A stretch of DNA of 64,000 nt from Imperialibacter sp. EC-SDR9. Its GTDB lineage: Bacteria; Bacteroidota; Bacteroidia; Cytophagales; Cyclobacteriaceae. The notes beneath the pieces were generated by a model. The model saw only the letters and a list, made by a program, of their open reading frames with translations, did no database searches and was not told the DNA's origin. The translations under genes and the position numbers were made by a program. Each line of letters begins with the position of its first letter. Positions within the stretch are counted from its first letter, which is position 1. Below are positions 1 to 9,219 of this stretch, piece after piece. The DNA lies in NCBI RefSeq assembly GCF_902498805.1, contig NZ_LR701584.1, positions 62,001 to 126,000 on the forward strand. The letters are read 5' to 3'.

Positions 1-54
1 CCTGCTATACCACACATGCCTGTCTGTTTCCTGTAAAAGTCGCCGGCTAATCGG

Positions 55-1182
55 CTATTTATTATTCAATGCATTCAATAATACTTCCCTGTGCGACTCA
101 CACCTGATCAAATTGGTCATCAGTCTTTTCTTTCTGGACGAGTTGAGCGAGGGTATCCAGCCTTTGAACCGCAAGCCCGGCAGTATACGTCCCGCATAGG
201 GCTCAAGCCACGTGAGCATGAGATTGGCCAGTGTGTCGGCATGCTGCACAAATGCTTTTTCCAAATATTCATCGTCCTGAATAAAGGTGTTCAATTTTTC
301 TACGCTGTCCATTAGTTCCGACAATCGGTCTCCGGCCAATGGGTACACTCCAGGCTTGGTTGAGTTTTGCTCCACATAGGCCGTTTCATAGCCCACGGGT
401 TTCCCCTTCTCAAAAAGCAATTGCGGAACCATGCCCAAATTCCACGGAGAGTCAGCTTTGCCAGGCCAATCGAAACAAAAATTGCCCAGGCTATAAAAGA
501 TGGGTGCTTCGTTATATACCTCGAAGCCCGAAATAATATGTGTGTGGTGGTTGATCACAGCGCTGGCTCCTGCGTCTACCAAAAACCTGAAAAGCTTTTT
601 CATTCTGGGGCTAGGCAAAGGATAGTGTTCGTGCCCGCCATGAGAGATCACAATGACAAAGTCCGACTTCTCTTTTGCGTACCGAATTTGATTATAAATA
701 GCAATCTCATCCAGGGGATTCACCCCTGCTCCGGCTCCATGTGTGGTCGACCATTCATTCTCAGCAAAGTTGATAATGCCGAAGGTAAGCCCCTTTATTT
801 CCACAAAATGCGGGGTGGATGCTTCCTTCAAGTTACAGCCAGCACCCAACCACTGAATATTCCGTGCTTTTAGTGCGCTGAATGTATTTGTCATTCCTTC
901 CTCTCCATAGTCGAGAAAGTGGTTGTTGGCTGTGACAACCAGCCTTATACCGAGAAAAGTAAGGATATCAGCAGTATCCGGATGGCATTTCAGGTGTGGC
1001 CCTGTCTTTACTATTCCCTGAGATGATGTGGTCAACGGGCATTCAAGGTCAGCGATGGTCAGGTCGTTCTTGCTCAGTTCGACACGAATCTCTTCGAAAT
1101 ATAGCTGCCATTCACCCTGATGGTAAGCTTTTTCTATTCTTTCCTGCGGGCAAAAATCACCAGTGAATCCTATTTTAACCAT
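55..1182 (-). CDS. CapA-family metallophosphatase-like protein
   Basis: The 375-residue protein resembles the CapA/PgsA family (calcineurin-like metallophosphatase fold) found with capsule and poly-gamma-glutamate loci. Visible metal-site motifs are GFTGDFCP near residues 5-12, TANNHFLDYG near 83-92, SHGGHEHY near 180 and NHHTHI near 212, followed by FYSLGNFCFD. No signal peptide is evident, so a cytoplasmic location is possible. It is the last gene of the long minus-strand polysaccharide operon and its start overlaps the end of the upstream NodB-like gene by 8 bases. A role in polymer modification or export is inferred from context; the substrate is unknown. Family assignment is fairly sure, function is not. 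Confidence 0.85.
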   Translation of the reverse strand: MVKIGFTGDFCPQERIEKAYHQGEWQLYFEEIRVELSKNDLTIADLECPLTTSSQGIVKTGPHLKCHPDTADILTFLGIRLVVTANNHFLDYGEEGMTNTFSALKARNIQWLGAGCNLKEASTPHFVEIKGLTFGIINFAENEWSTTHGAGAGVNPLDEIAIYNQIRYAKEKSDFVIVISHGGHEHYPLPSPRMKKLFRFLVDAGASAVINHHTHIISGFEVYNEAPIFYSLGNFCFDWPGKADSPWNLGMVPQLLFEKGKPVGYETAYVEQNSTKPGVYPLAGDRLSELMDSVEKLNTFIQDDEYLEKAFVQHADTLANLMLTWLEPYAGRILPGLRFKGWIPSLNSSRKKRLMTNLIRCESHREVLLNALNNK

Positions 1183-2320
1183 CGTTTTTTGCCATTTGAT
1201 CAGCCAGCTGATCGGTGAACATAAATTTTACTTCCGGCCATTTTTTCACCACCGCCTTCATCAACCTGCTGAGCTCCCTCAACCCTCTGTCCCGGTTCTT
1301 TTCTTCAATGAAGCCAATATAGTTGACCCTGTGGGAGCAGATGACGGCAGGCTTGTGGAAAGCAAAAGCAGTACCGATCTCGGCCAAGCAGCTATCTACC
1401 CAGTCTTTAGCCGGATTCATTGTTGGTTCAAAAAAACAGTTGCGTACGTTGTAGCGGGGGCACCCACTTTGGCGCTCACCAAAAAAATGAATCTTGTCCG
1501 TATACTGATCAAATAGCCCTGTTGGTACAAGCTGCCTTCTCGTACTCTGCAGCATGTCAATACCCATTTTTGAAAACTCAGCGTCAAGCGCAGGGTCCCA
1601 ATTGTAGCAGGGAGCGATGAAGGACTTTGAACGAAAGCCAAGTGTTTTCTCAAACATGTCAAGCCCGTCGGCGATGATTTCCCGATGCGTAGCAATGTCA
1701 TCCCGGTGATCCCAATCGAAAGCTTCCATGAAGCTATAGTCCCCCGCTCCCGAAAATGTGGTACGCTGATCGAAGCAAAAGCGCACCTTGTCGTCTCCGG
1801 ACTGTAGTCTCTTCATCCACCGCTTGATATTAAGATGTTCCCGGCCGTGAAATTGTGGTCGGAAAATGTCAGACATCATCGCTTGTTGCCATTTGGCAAA
1901 AGACTTACCGTGCTGAGGGTATTTCTCAAGCGTCGTGGTGAAGGGCTCGAAGTGATATCGTTCGAAATTGTCCTGCCTTATCTTATCAAAATCAGGGTTG
2001 GCCATGATGGAATTGCCAGTTACCTTCACTGCCTCTCCATCGCTGTTTCTCACATCCTGCAGCACATTAAAAAGGAGGTCAAGATCCTGCTCGCTGGCCA
2101 GGGCATCGTGCCGGTAAATGCTCGATGATAAGTCCATGCCGGCAGCCTCAAACTTTCTCAATACCTCCATCGATGGCGTCCGGATGGCTCCCCAATCGTC
2201 TGACTCAATGACTAAAATCTTGTCTTTCAAACGAACGCCGGCGGCGTTTACCCGGGTAGCGTTTATTCTCGATTTCCATCTTTTCAGTAAAGTGGTGGGA
2301 TAGCCTGCCATTGCCTTCAA
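1175..2320 (-). CDS. Polysaccharide deacetylase-like protein (NodB-type), copy 2
   Basis: This 381-residue protein has the look of a NodB-homology carbohydrate esterase: an acidic motif IESDDWG near residues 38-44, a histidine motif FRPQFHGREHLN near 153-164, and SHRVNYIGF near 335. In the NodB family such Asp and His residues hold the catalytic metal and remove N- or O-acetyl groups from sugars. It is a diverged tandem paralogue of the gene just upstream and starts one base after that gene ends. It overlaps the CapA-like gene downstream by 8 bases. Deacetylation of the repeat unit is an inference; it could also be a related hydrolase. Confidence 0.7.
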   Translation of the reverse strand: MKAMAGYPTTLLKRWKSRINATRVNAAGVRLKDKILVIESDDWGAIRTPSMEVLRKFEAAGMDLSSSIYRHDALASEQDLDLLFNVLQDVRNSDGEAVKVTGNSIMANPDFDKIRQDNFERYHFEPFTTTLEKYPQHGKSFAKWQQAMMSDIFRPQFHGREHLNIKRWMKRLQSGDDKVRFCFDQRTTFSGAGDYSFMEAFDWDHRDDIATHREIIADGLDMFEKTLGFRSKSFIAPCYNWDPALDAEFSKMGIDMLQSTRRQLVPTGLFDQYTDKIHFFGERQSGCPRYNVRNCFFEPTMNPAKDWVDSCLAEIGTAFAFHKPAVICSHRVNYIGFIEEKNRDRGLRELSRLMKAVVKKWPEVKFMFTDQLADQMAKNDG

Positions 2321-2321
2321 A

Positions 2322-3443
2322 TTATTTTGTTACACCGTCGCCATCCATCAGCTGCCCCAGCTCTGTGGAGGTCATAAATTCAACCTCGGGCCAAACTGAA
2401 ATTATCTGCCTTGCAAGCTTGCGAAACGCCGCCAGGCCATTTTTTCGATTTGATTCATTTAACCCTCCTGTAAAGTTCACTCTGTGGGTGCTTATGACAG
2501 CGGGTTTTTGCCAGCGAAATGCAATTGATATATCATTCAGGCAGGATCCAACCCAATCGATACCGGGAATGCTCGGTTCAAAAAAGCAATTGCGGGTGAT
2601 GTATGATTGCCCCCATTTGTTTTTCCTGCCTAACCACCGGAAGTTTCGCTTCGTGAGTCCACCACCCAATGGTTCAATTTGAATTTTTGGTGACGAAATG
2701 TATTGAATCCCTTCGCTTGCTATAATTTTCTCAAGCGAATTGTTCAATGGGCCATTTGGGGGAACAAAATAGCTTGCCTTATAGCCCCACTGCCGCTGGA
2801 ACAAATCCAGTCCACTCCGCAAAATCTCACTTTGGCCTTCAATGTCACTTGCCAACTCAAGATCAAACGCAGCCTGATACATCACGTTAAATCGATTTTT
2901 GTTGGTATAGCCCCAGACGCCGAGGTCAAATGCCTGCCTTGTCTCCCGGTCGTTTTCCTGCAAGGCCCTCATCCATGCGGCAACATTCAGGTGTTCCCTT
3001 CCATGAAACTGAGGAACAAATATTCCCTTGTTAATTCCCTCCTTCCACAAATCCAGTGCGCCACTTAATCCAAAGCGGCTGAACGTAACAGGTAGCGTCT
3101 CAAAAAAATACTGGCTGAAACCAGACTCCCGGATTTTTCCAAAATCAGGATTGGCTGTGAGGCTCACCGGCGTGAATACCATTGGCCTTCCATTGCTGTC
3201 ATTAACACTCAAAAGAACCTCAAAAAGTTCGGATAAATCCGCTGCCGAAGCCAGCGTGTCATTCTGATTATACCTGGCAGAATCGCCTGATTCCATGTCA
3301 AGTCCGCCAGCCTTGAGCTTTTCAAGAATATCGAGAGAGGGCATCCTAACACTTCCCCAGTCGTCGGACTCGATAATCACGATCTTCCGGCCGGTACGCC
3401 AGCCTGGCAGATTCGATAAGTTTCTCAGAAGTTTCCCTATCAA
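2322..3443 (-). CDS. Polysaccharide deacetylase-like protein (NodB-type), copy 1
   Basis: The 373-residue protein shares all key motifs with its downstream neighbour: IESDDWGSVRMPS near residues 24-36, PQFHGREHLN near 143-152, and STHRVNFTGG near 327. The two proteins align along their whole length but differ at most other positions, so the duplication is old and both appear intact. No export signal is obvious, which would suit action on a cytoplasmic lipid-linked repeat unit. Spacing to both neighbours is one base. The NodB-like assignment rests on motifs and fold-like spacing, not on a search. Confidence 0.7.
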   Translation of the reverse strand: MIGKLLRNLSNLPGWRTGRKIVIIESDDWGSVRMPSLDILEKLKAGGLDMESGDSARYNQNDTLASAADLSELFEVLLSVNDSNGRPMVFTPVSLTANPDFGKIRESGFSQYFFETLPVTFSRFGLSGALDLWKEGINKGIFVPQFHGREHLNVAAWMRALQENDRETRQAFDLGVWGYTNKNRFNVMYQAAFDLELASDIEGQSEILRSGLDLFQRQWGYKASYFVPPNGPLNNSLEKIIASEGIQYISSPKIQIEPLGGGLTKRNFRWLGRKNKWGQSYITRNCFFEPSIPGIDWVGSCLNDISIAFRWQKPAVISTHRVNFTGGLNESNRKNGLAAFRKLARQIISVWPEVEFMTSTELGQLMDGDGVTK

Positions 3444-3444
3444 C

Positions 3445-4668
3445 TTAATTGAACAATGAAATGATGGATATGTGAACGTCTATCAGCAAGGCAAAAATTG
3501 GATTCCCCAAAACGCTCATAACGGTGATCGTTTCCAGCGAAATCCGGAGGCTTACTATCAGGAACAGAAAAAGCATGGGATAGCTGGCATATCTAAACCA
3601 GAACCGAAACTTGTCGGGCTCAGCCGTTTTCAAATAGAGAAACATGAAAGCAAAGGCAAATATCTGCCCTATACTAAGGAATCTACCACCTGAAGGTACT
3701 AGTGATGCGATATTACCAAAAATCAAAATAATCAGCGAAATGGCAAACAAGTCTTTGAGGTAGGGGTAGGCGACCAGGTTCTTAACCCTTCTAAAAAAAA
3801 TAAACGAGAAAAAAACGACGATTGTCCAAACAATCACTTTTCGATAGTAGATGATATGAAAACTTGCGCCTTGCATTGTTTCATTTACTTTGTCGATGTA
3901 TACCTCGCCGGTATAACTTTGAACCCTGGGAATTAAAAATTCGGGCGAATAAGCCATGAGCACATTGCGGAGCGCCCCAATGTTTAATTCCGAAATGGCA
4001 AATGAAAATACATAAGCATAGTAGAGCAGCGGCCAACCCAGGCGCAAAAACCGGAAACAAAAAAACAAAACCACTGGACCAACAAACGAAAAATGAAAAA
4101 GTACTGATATCAATATGAAAATGTAGCCACTTCGCTTTTGGTACAGAATATAGTTAAGCACGCCAAAGGTAAAAACATGGGCTGCTGTCCACATTCTTAC
4201 GCCATTCATATGCCAAAAGGGAATTATTAAAGCAAATGATAAAAAGATTATCCATAAAAAAGTAGTCATTTGCCCTGGTACAAACCGAAGGATCATCCAA
4301 AGATTTCTTGAATAAAAATAACCAAACACCACCCCAAACACTGCAAAAAGCAAGTCGCCACTCTCTGTAAATCGGGACATAAAAAAGATCACTGTAGGCT
4401 CATATAAATCCACCTGCGCACCCTCCTCTGTGTAAAACCCCCTGGCAAAACTTTCCCAGCTGCTGGAATAATAATTGTTCTTAAGCCGTTGAACATAGCG
4501 GCTCGAATCCATGCCCTCCGGCTTGGCCATAGTGAAGCCGTAAAAAATAACGAAAAGCCAAACCGCATTCACCGACCATCTTTCGTGGTTGTACTTGAAT
4601 GCGTGCAAAAAACCTAAAAATGGATTCAGCAAAAAAAACAGAAAGGTGTTATCTTTCTCCCGTCTCAT
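3445..4668 (-). CDS. EpsG/Wzy-like polysaccharide polymerase
   Basis: A 407-residue multispanning membrane protein with about ten hydrophobic segments. The arrangement, including a short cytoplasmic start (NPFLGFLHAFKYNHERW), YVQRLKN in the first loop and long hydrophobic stretches after, is typical of the EpsG family, which fills the Wzy role of joining lipid-linked repeat units at the periplasmic face. It is the only polymerase candidate in a locus that also has a Wzx flippase and Wza/Wzc, so it is most likely the polymerase. Its first 20 bases overlap the end of the upstream glycosyltransferase gene. Base composition is AT-rich, as is common for wzy genes. Confidence 0.72.
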   Translation of the reverse strand: MRREKDNTFLFFLLNPFLGFLHAFKYNHERWSVNAVWLFVIFYGFTMAKPEGMDSSRYVQRLKNNYYSSSWESFARGFYTEEGAQVDLYEPTVIFFMSRFTESGDLLFAVFGVVFGYFYSRNLWMILRFVPGQMTTFLWIIFLSFALIIPFWHMNGVRMWTAAHVFTFGVLNYILYQKRSGYIFILISVLFHFSFVGPVVLFFCFRFLRLGWPLLYYAYVFSFAISELNIGALRNVLMAYSPEFLIPRVQSYTGEVYIDKVNETMQGASFHIIYYRKVIVWTIVVFFSFIFFRRVKNLVAYPYLKDLFAISLIILIFGNIASLVPSGGRFLSIGQIFAFAFMFLYLKTAEPDKFRFWFRYASYPMLFLFLIVSLRISLETITVMSVLGNPIFALLIDVHISIISLFN

Positions 4669-5770
4669 CGATAAGGTTTAAAAAAAGCTGCGCTACATTT
4701 TCAATTCGGTACTGTTCTCGGTCGGCTACTACATATGAGTTGCTGAAGTCCCGATCAAGAAATGACAAGACATCGGCGGGCCTGAGCTGTCCAGTCACCA
4801 CATTTAGGATAGGCTTGCCTAAAATAGCATAATCAATGAGTTTGCTAGGCGTTTGCGATGTTCCTATGTTGGTAAAATTAACAACAAAGTCCATTTTTGA
4901 AAACTCATGCATCAGTTCGGTTCGGCCCACTACCTGGTGTATCAAAATACTTTTTGAGTTGGCAGTATAGGGCAACACCCATTGAGGTGTGCTGGTGTAA
5001 ATGTGGAATTCAAACTGATACCTCTCCTCGATAGACAGTAGAAATTCAATCAATTCTTTAGGGTCTCTTTTTCCAGGAATAAACATACCTCCATAGCCAA
5101 AAATTACTTTTTCGGATGGCTTGAAATCAGCCATTTGATAGTCTTCAAAACGGAAACCCTGAGGAATAACCCTGATTTTGTGACGAAACTCCGGGTAGTA
5201 TCCGCCGATGGACCCCTGAGTGGGCACGCTCAGGTAATCTGCTTTTCGGCAAAACCATTTCTCGACCCACCCAAAGTAAAAGGGCGCTTGGAAAGTGTCG
5301 TTCTCCTGCCCCATATAGGGGTCGCCACAGTCAGCAACCCAGGTGGCTGCTACCGGATGCTTACTACTTCTGAACCAGGCCACCCCCCAGTGGATCGGAT
5401 AAGGCACAGCCACAGAAATCAAGAGATCAAAACCTGACTGGCTGGCAAGTGCCTTCCTGACAAGGAAAAGGAGTTGAATATTTGGGTATTCCAATAGCAA
5501 CGTTGTGAGGCGAACCACCACCCTCGAAACAAGCCTCTTTAATCCCGTTCCTGACACCACAGGTTTGGGCCACGACATTGGCCCCATGTCCTGAAAGCTA
5601 AAACCATGCCTCGTGGAAAATTGCTTTACATCGCCCCGGTCATGTGAAATAACTTTTACCTCATGGCCTTGCCTGGCAAACTCTTTGGCTAGCTCAGTTG
5701 CCCTGAACGACCGGGGTGAAATCTCCGGGTAGAACCCATTGGAAACGATCAGTATCTTCTGCTTATGCAT
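4649..5770 (-). CDS. Glycosyltransferase, GT4-like
   Basis: A 373-residue GT-B glycosyltransferase. The N-terminal half starts with the typical nucleotide-binding strand ILIVSNGFYPEISPRS and the helix ATELAKEFARQGHEVKVIS. The C-terminal half has the donor-binding stretch TPSKLIDYAILGKPIL near residues 317-332. GT4 enzymes transfer a sugar from a nucleotide donor to a lipid-linked acceptor at the cytoplasmic membrane face. The gene overlaps the polymerase gene downstream by 20 bases and wecB upstream by 8 bases. Donor and acceptor cannot be read from the sequence. Confidence 0.85.
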   Translation of the reverse strand: MHKQKILIVSNGFYPEISPRSFRATELAKEFARQGHEVKVISHDRGDVKQFSTRHGFSFQDMGPMSWPKPVVSGTGLKRLVSRVVVRLTTLLLEYPNIQLLFLVRKALASQSGFDLLISVAVPYPIHWGVAWFRSSKHPVAATWVADCGDPYMGQENDTFQAPFYFGWVEKWFCRKADYLSVPTQGSIGGYYPEFRHKIRVIPQGFRFEDYQMADFKPSEKVIFGYGGMFIPGKRDPKELIEFLLSIEERYQFEFHIYTSTPQWVLPYTANSKSILIHQVVGRTELMHEFSKMDFVVNFTNIGTSQTPSKLIDYAILGKPILNVVTGQLRPADVLSFLDRDFSNSYVVADREQYRIENVAQLFLNLIDETGER

Positions 5771-6860
5771 GCAACCTGATCAGCTGCTCCACAATTCGCC
5801 CGGCTGCCTTCCCATCCCACAACTCAGGAATGCCCCCCTTTTTCCAGTTGCCCGCAAACAAACGACCGAGCGCCTCGCCAATGGCTTTTGGCCCGGTCCC
5901 TAACAATTCATTGGTGCCTATCGTCACCGTTTCGGGGCGCTCGGTGCTGTCTCTCAGGGTGAGGCAGGGCACCCCCATGACGGTTGTTTCCTCTGTGATG
6001 CCTCCAGAGTCGGTAATCACCGCTTTGCTGTGCTGCACCAGATAGTTGAATTCCAGATAACCCAGCGGGTCAATGATGTGCAGGTTTTCAGGCAGGGCAC
6101 CCAATGACTGAAAAATGGATTTCGTGCGTGGATGGATGGGAAAAATGATCGGTAATCCCCGGGTGTTAGCAATAATTGCCTCTATCAACTGTATCAGCTT
6201 CTGCCCTTCATCCACATTGGATGGTCGGTGTAGCGTTAACATGAGGTATTGCTGCTTTTGCAGCCCGACCTCCTCCCATACAGGCGGTTGCCTGAATCTT
6301 TGTTTGTTGGCCAGCAGCGTGTCGATCATCACATTGCCTACAAAAAAGATATTGTGTTCGGCAACCCCTGCTTTCAGCAGGTTGCTATTGGCCGTTGTGC
6401 TTGTGGTAAAAAAATAATCGGTAATGCTATCCGTCACCATTCTGTTAATTTCTTCGGGCATGGTGAGGTCAAAAGACCTGATGCCAGCCTCCACATGTGC
6501 GACCTTAACTCCCTGCTTTTTTGCAACGATAGAACAAGCCAGGGTAGAAGTTACATCGCCTACCACAACGACTAGATCCGTCGGGTGCAGAATCAAATCT
6601 TTTTCAAAAGCAATCATGATCGCTGCTGCCTGTTCTGCCTGAGATCCGCCGCCACACCCCAAATTCACATTTGGCTCAGGAATGTTCAACTCCTGAAAGA
6701 AGGTGTCACTCATTTTGGTGTCATAGTGCTGTCCGGTATGAATCAACCTGAATTGTATCTTTTTCCTTCCATCCTGATCATTGTTCTTCTGTATTGCCTG
6801 TATAATAGGGGCAATCTTTATGAAATTCGGTCTTGCGCCCGCAATAATTGTAAGTTTCAT
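5763..6860 (-). CDS. wecB: UDP-N-acetylglucosamine 2-epimerase (non-hydrolysing)
   Basis: The 365-residue protein has the full set of WecB/MnaA motifs: GARPNFIKIAPI at residues 8-19, HTGQHYD near 41, VVGDVTSTLAC near 100, HVEAGIRSFD near 124, PEEINR, TLHRPSNVD near 210, and TDSGGITEE with STERPET near 285-315. The enzyme converts UDP-GlcNAc to UDP-ManNAc in the cytoplasm. Length matches the family. It lies in the same operon as WecE-like and WecF-like genes, but no WecC-type UDP-ManNAc dehydrogenase is next to it, so free ManNAc may be the incorporated sugar. Confidence 0.95.
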   Translation of the reverse strand: MKLTIIAGARPNFIKIAPIIQAIQKNNDQDGRKKIQFRLIHTGQHYDTKMSDTFFQELNIPEPNVNLGCGGGSQAEQAAAIMIAFEKDLILHPTDLVVVVGDVTSTLACSIVAKKQGVKVAHVEAGIRSFDLTMPEEINRMVTDSITDYFFTTSTTANSNLLKAGVAEHNIFFVGNVMIDTLLANKQRFRQPPVWEEVGLQKQQYLMLTLHRPSNVDEGQKLIQLIEAIIANTRGLPIIFPIHPRTKSIFQSLGALPENLHIIDPLGYLEFNYLVQHSKAVITDSGGITEETTVMGVPCLTLRDSTERPETVTIGTNELLGTGPKAIGEALGRLFAGNWKKGGIPELWDGKAAGRIVEQLIRLHA

Positions 6861-6869
6861 TTACATTCT

Positions 6870-8078
6870 TTAAGAGTGTAGGTATTCGTTAACCCCATTC
6901 TGAAGCCTTGAGACTACTTTGTCTGACGAAATCTCGGCGATTAATATCTTGCGATTATATTCAATTTCAGGCAGGGACAGTGGTTTGAATGCTTCCCTGT
7001 TTTCTGCATTCAAATCGCTCTCCACTGAAAAAATAAGGCACCCGATTCTTTGCAGGAAGGAATAAAGGATGCTCTCCTCGCTCAGGTAGACCTTGCATCC
7101 CAAATATATCGTCGACAGAATATTTCCTATACCTTGCTGCCGATAGTGATTCATGATAACAATACTGCAAGACGATAGTATCTCGTTATAGCTTTCGATC
7201 GTCAAAAACTTTGTCAGGGGATGAAAAATATCCGGAAACTGCTGGTACCCAATTCCACTGATAGCCTTCACATATTGTGGATCTCCGTAACTTAAGGGGG
7301 TAATCAGTTTTCTTCCTGTCAAATCAAAGTTCCGTAGCTTTTCAAATACCTCTAAGTGATTATTGGTATAAGATGCGGAATTGCCTATCAATATATTCTC
7401 TCCACGAGGCGGCACAACACTTGCTCCCTTACCTTTGCCAATAAAATACTCTATTGGGTAAAAAGTAAAAGGTAAATAGTAAGCTCCATCTGCCAATTTT
7501 TGGCGATTTTCCAGGTATTCGAACTCCTCCTTCAATAGGGAAGCACAGCATTTTATCCTTCCAATTGATCTGGCAACATCTTTCAGTTGCTCCTCCACCG
7601 ATACCTCGGAAATGGCCAGTCTTTTGTACTTTACTCTTCTATAAATTTTCCTCAAGAAATCCGTAAGACTCACTTTTCTTTCTGAGCGCCCCCGCAGATT
7701 TGTGGTTAAGCTTCCAAACAAATCGCCAGTATAAATGTGTTGGTTTTGATACAGCTCTGCTCCCAATATGAGCCACACAAATTTTTCAGGTTTATCAAAC
7801 CTCTCAATCAAAAGTGCTACACTATGAGTAATTCCATGGAGAACCACCAGGGTGTGTTGTTCACATACTTTCAATAACAGCTCGACTTCAGACCCGTCAA
7901 TAACAACTATTGTGAGGTTTGAGGCCTTCCTGATATATCTTATGTTTTGTGCCCCGGGGGGGACAAGCACATAAAATTTATTTTGCCCGGGAAAGGCCAA
8001 ATCGAAAGAATGAAAGGCTCCATCTATGAACTTTTCATCCTGGCAAATGTGGGCAATTGAAATATCCTCAATAGCCAT
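6870..8078 (-). CDS. WecF-like 4-amino-4-deoxyfucose transferase (GT56)
   Basis: A 402-residue protein resembling WecF/RffT, which transfers Fuc4NAc from its dTDP donor to a lipid II intermediate. Recognisable family stretches are GNSASYTNNHLEVFEKL near residue 232, ITPLSYGDPQYVKAI near 258, and NHYRQQGIGNILSTIYLG near 308-325. The donor sugar would come from the WecE-like transaminase encoded immediately upstream, whose 3' end overlaps this start by 11 bases. Because a formyltransferase rather than WecD follows in the pathway, the donor may be dTDP-Fuc4NFo; that is inferred from context. Confidence in the family is high. Confidence 0.82.
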   Translation of the reverse strand: MAIEDISIAHICQDEKFIDGAFHSFDLAFPGQNKFYVLVPPGAQNIRYIRKASNLTIVVIDGSEVELLLKVCEQHTLVVLHGITHSVALLIERFDKPEKFVWLILGAELYQNQHIYTGDLFGSLTTNLRGRSERKVSLTDFLRKIYRRVKYKRLAISEVSVEEQLKDVARSIGRIKCCASLLKEEFEYLENRQKLADGAYYLPFTFYPIEYFIGKGKGASVVPPRGENILIGNSASYTNNHLEVFEKLRNFDLTGRKLITPLSYGDPQYVKAISGIGYQQFPDIFHPLTKFLTIESYNEILSSCSIVIMNHYRQQGIGNILSTIYLGCKVYLSEESILYSFLQRIGCLIFSVESDLNAENREAFKPLSLPEIEYNRKILIAEISSDKVVSRLQNGVNEYLHS

Positions 8079-9219
8079 TGAATTCAGCGATAGATTTCAC
8101 GATAAACTCCACTTCTTTGGTTTCCAGCTCATTATAAAAGGGAAGTCTAAGCAGTGTGTCAGCATATTCATCGCTCTTTTCAAGTTTCGCTCCTTTGTAC
8201 TTCCCTTTAAAAAACGGACTCTGATGCAGGCTTAGGTAGTGGAAAACTGATAAGATACCTTTTTCTTTAAGAAACTGAATAAGGCCTTGCCTATGCTCAA
8301 AATCGGGACATAAAATATAAAACATATGCGCATTGTTGCTGGCATAAGTGGGGATGATGGGTGTTGAATAAATATCATTCAATCCGGAAGAGCTAAAAAG
8401 CTCCAGATAAAGCTGCCAAAGTGCGTGCCGTTTGTTTTGGATGTCCCTGAGGTGCTCCAGCTGAGCATATAAGAATGCCGCTGTTACTTCGGAAGGAAGA
8501 AAAGAAGAACCGATATCGACCCATCCATATTTATTCACTTCTCCCCTGAAAAATGCCGATCGATTGGTGCCTTTTTCCCAGATAATTTCCGATCTGGCAG
8601 CAAACCTCTCATCATTTACCACTAGCATACCCCCTTCGCCGGCTATGATGTTCTTGGTCTCATGAAAAGAAAAGGCCGACATATGCCCTATAGAGCCGAG
8701 GGGTTGTTTTTCTCCATGCTTGTTCGTGTAAAAAGAATCGATTGCCTGTGCGGCATCCTCAATCACAATCAGGTTGTATTTCGTTGCCAAATCCATTACC
8801 GTATCCATGTCACATGAAACCCCTGCGTAATGAACCGGCACAATAACCTTTGTTTTAGGCGTGATGAGCTTCTCGATGTCAGCTTCATTTAATCCCGGGT
8901 GATCCGCTCTGGAGTCAGCGAAAACAATGTTTGCTCCCCTCAATGCAAACGCATTGGCGGTTGACACAAAAGTGTAGGATGGGATGATAACCTCATCACC
9001 TGGCTGGATGTCGGCAAGTATGGCAGCCATTTCAAGGGCATCTGTGCAGCTGGTCGTTAGCAGGCATTTTTTAAAATGGTATTGGCTCTGGAAAAAGTCG
9101 TGGCACTTTTTTGTGAAATCTCCGTTTCCGGAAATTTTCCCAGAATACACCGCCTGATAAATGTAGTGAACTTCCTTACCTGTCAGGTAAGGCTTATTAA
9201 AAGGGATAGTTATCGTCAT
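8068..9219 (-). CDS. wecE: dTDP-4-amino-4,6-dideoxygalactose transaminase
   Basis: A 383-residue PLP-dependent DegT/DnrJ-family aminotransferase of the WecE/RffA type. Residue Asp155 in VIEDAAQAI binds the PLP ring nitrogen and Lys189 in FHETKNIIAGEGG forms the Schiff base; the sequence HETKN is characteristic of WecE rather than other DegT proteins. The start NKPYLTGKEVHYI also fits. It would make dTDP-Fuc4N from dTDP-4-keto-6-deoxyglucose with glutamate as amine donor. RmlA and RmlB, needed to make the precursor, are not in the window. ATGA-type 4-base overlap with the formyltransferase upstream suggests translational coupling. Confidence 0.92.
   Translation of the reverse strand: MTITIPFNKPYLTGKEVHYIYQAVYSGKISGNGDFTKKCHDFFQSQYHFKKCLLTTSCTDALEMAAILADIQPGDEVIIPSYTFVSTANAFALRGANIVFADSRADHPGLNEADIEKLITPKTKVIVPVHYAGVSCDMDTVMDLATKYNLIVIEDAAQAIDSFYTNKHGEKQPLGSIGHMSAFSFHETKNIIAGEGGMLVVNDERFAARSEIIWEKGTNRSAFFRGEVNKYGWVDIGSSFLPSEVTAAFLYAQLEHLRDIQNKRHALWQLYLELFSSSGLNDIYSTPIIPTYASNNAHMFYILCPDFEHRQGLIQFLKEKGILSVFHYLSLHQSPFFKGKYKGAKLEKSDEYADTLLRLPFYNELETKEVEFIVKSIAEFNGY

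Noticed and set aside
1-54. Terminator for the polysaccharide operon
   Set aside because: Only a 4-base stem (GCCG/CGGC) with a weak T run is visible; too weak to call.
5763-9219. Enterobacterial common antigen locus
   Set aside because: WecB-, WecE- and WecF-like genes are present, but WecA, WecC, WecD and WecG are not seen, and other sugar branches and a sulfotransferase are.
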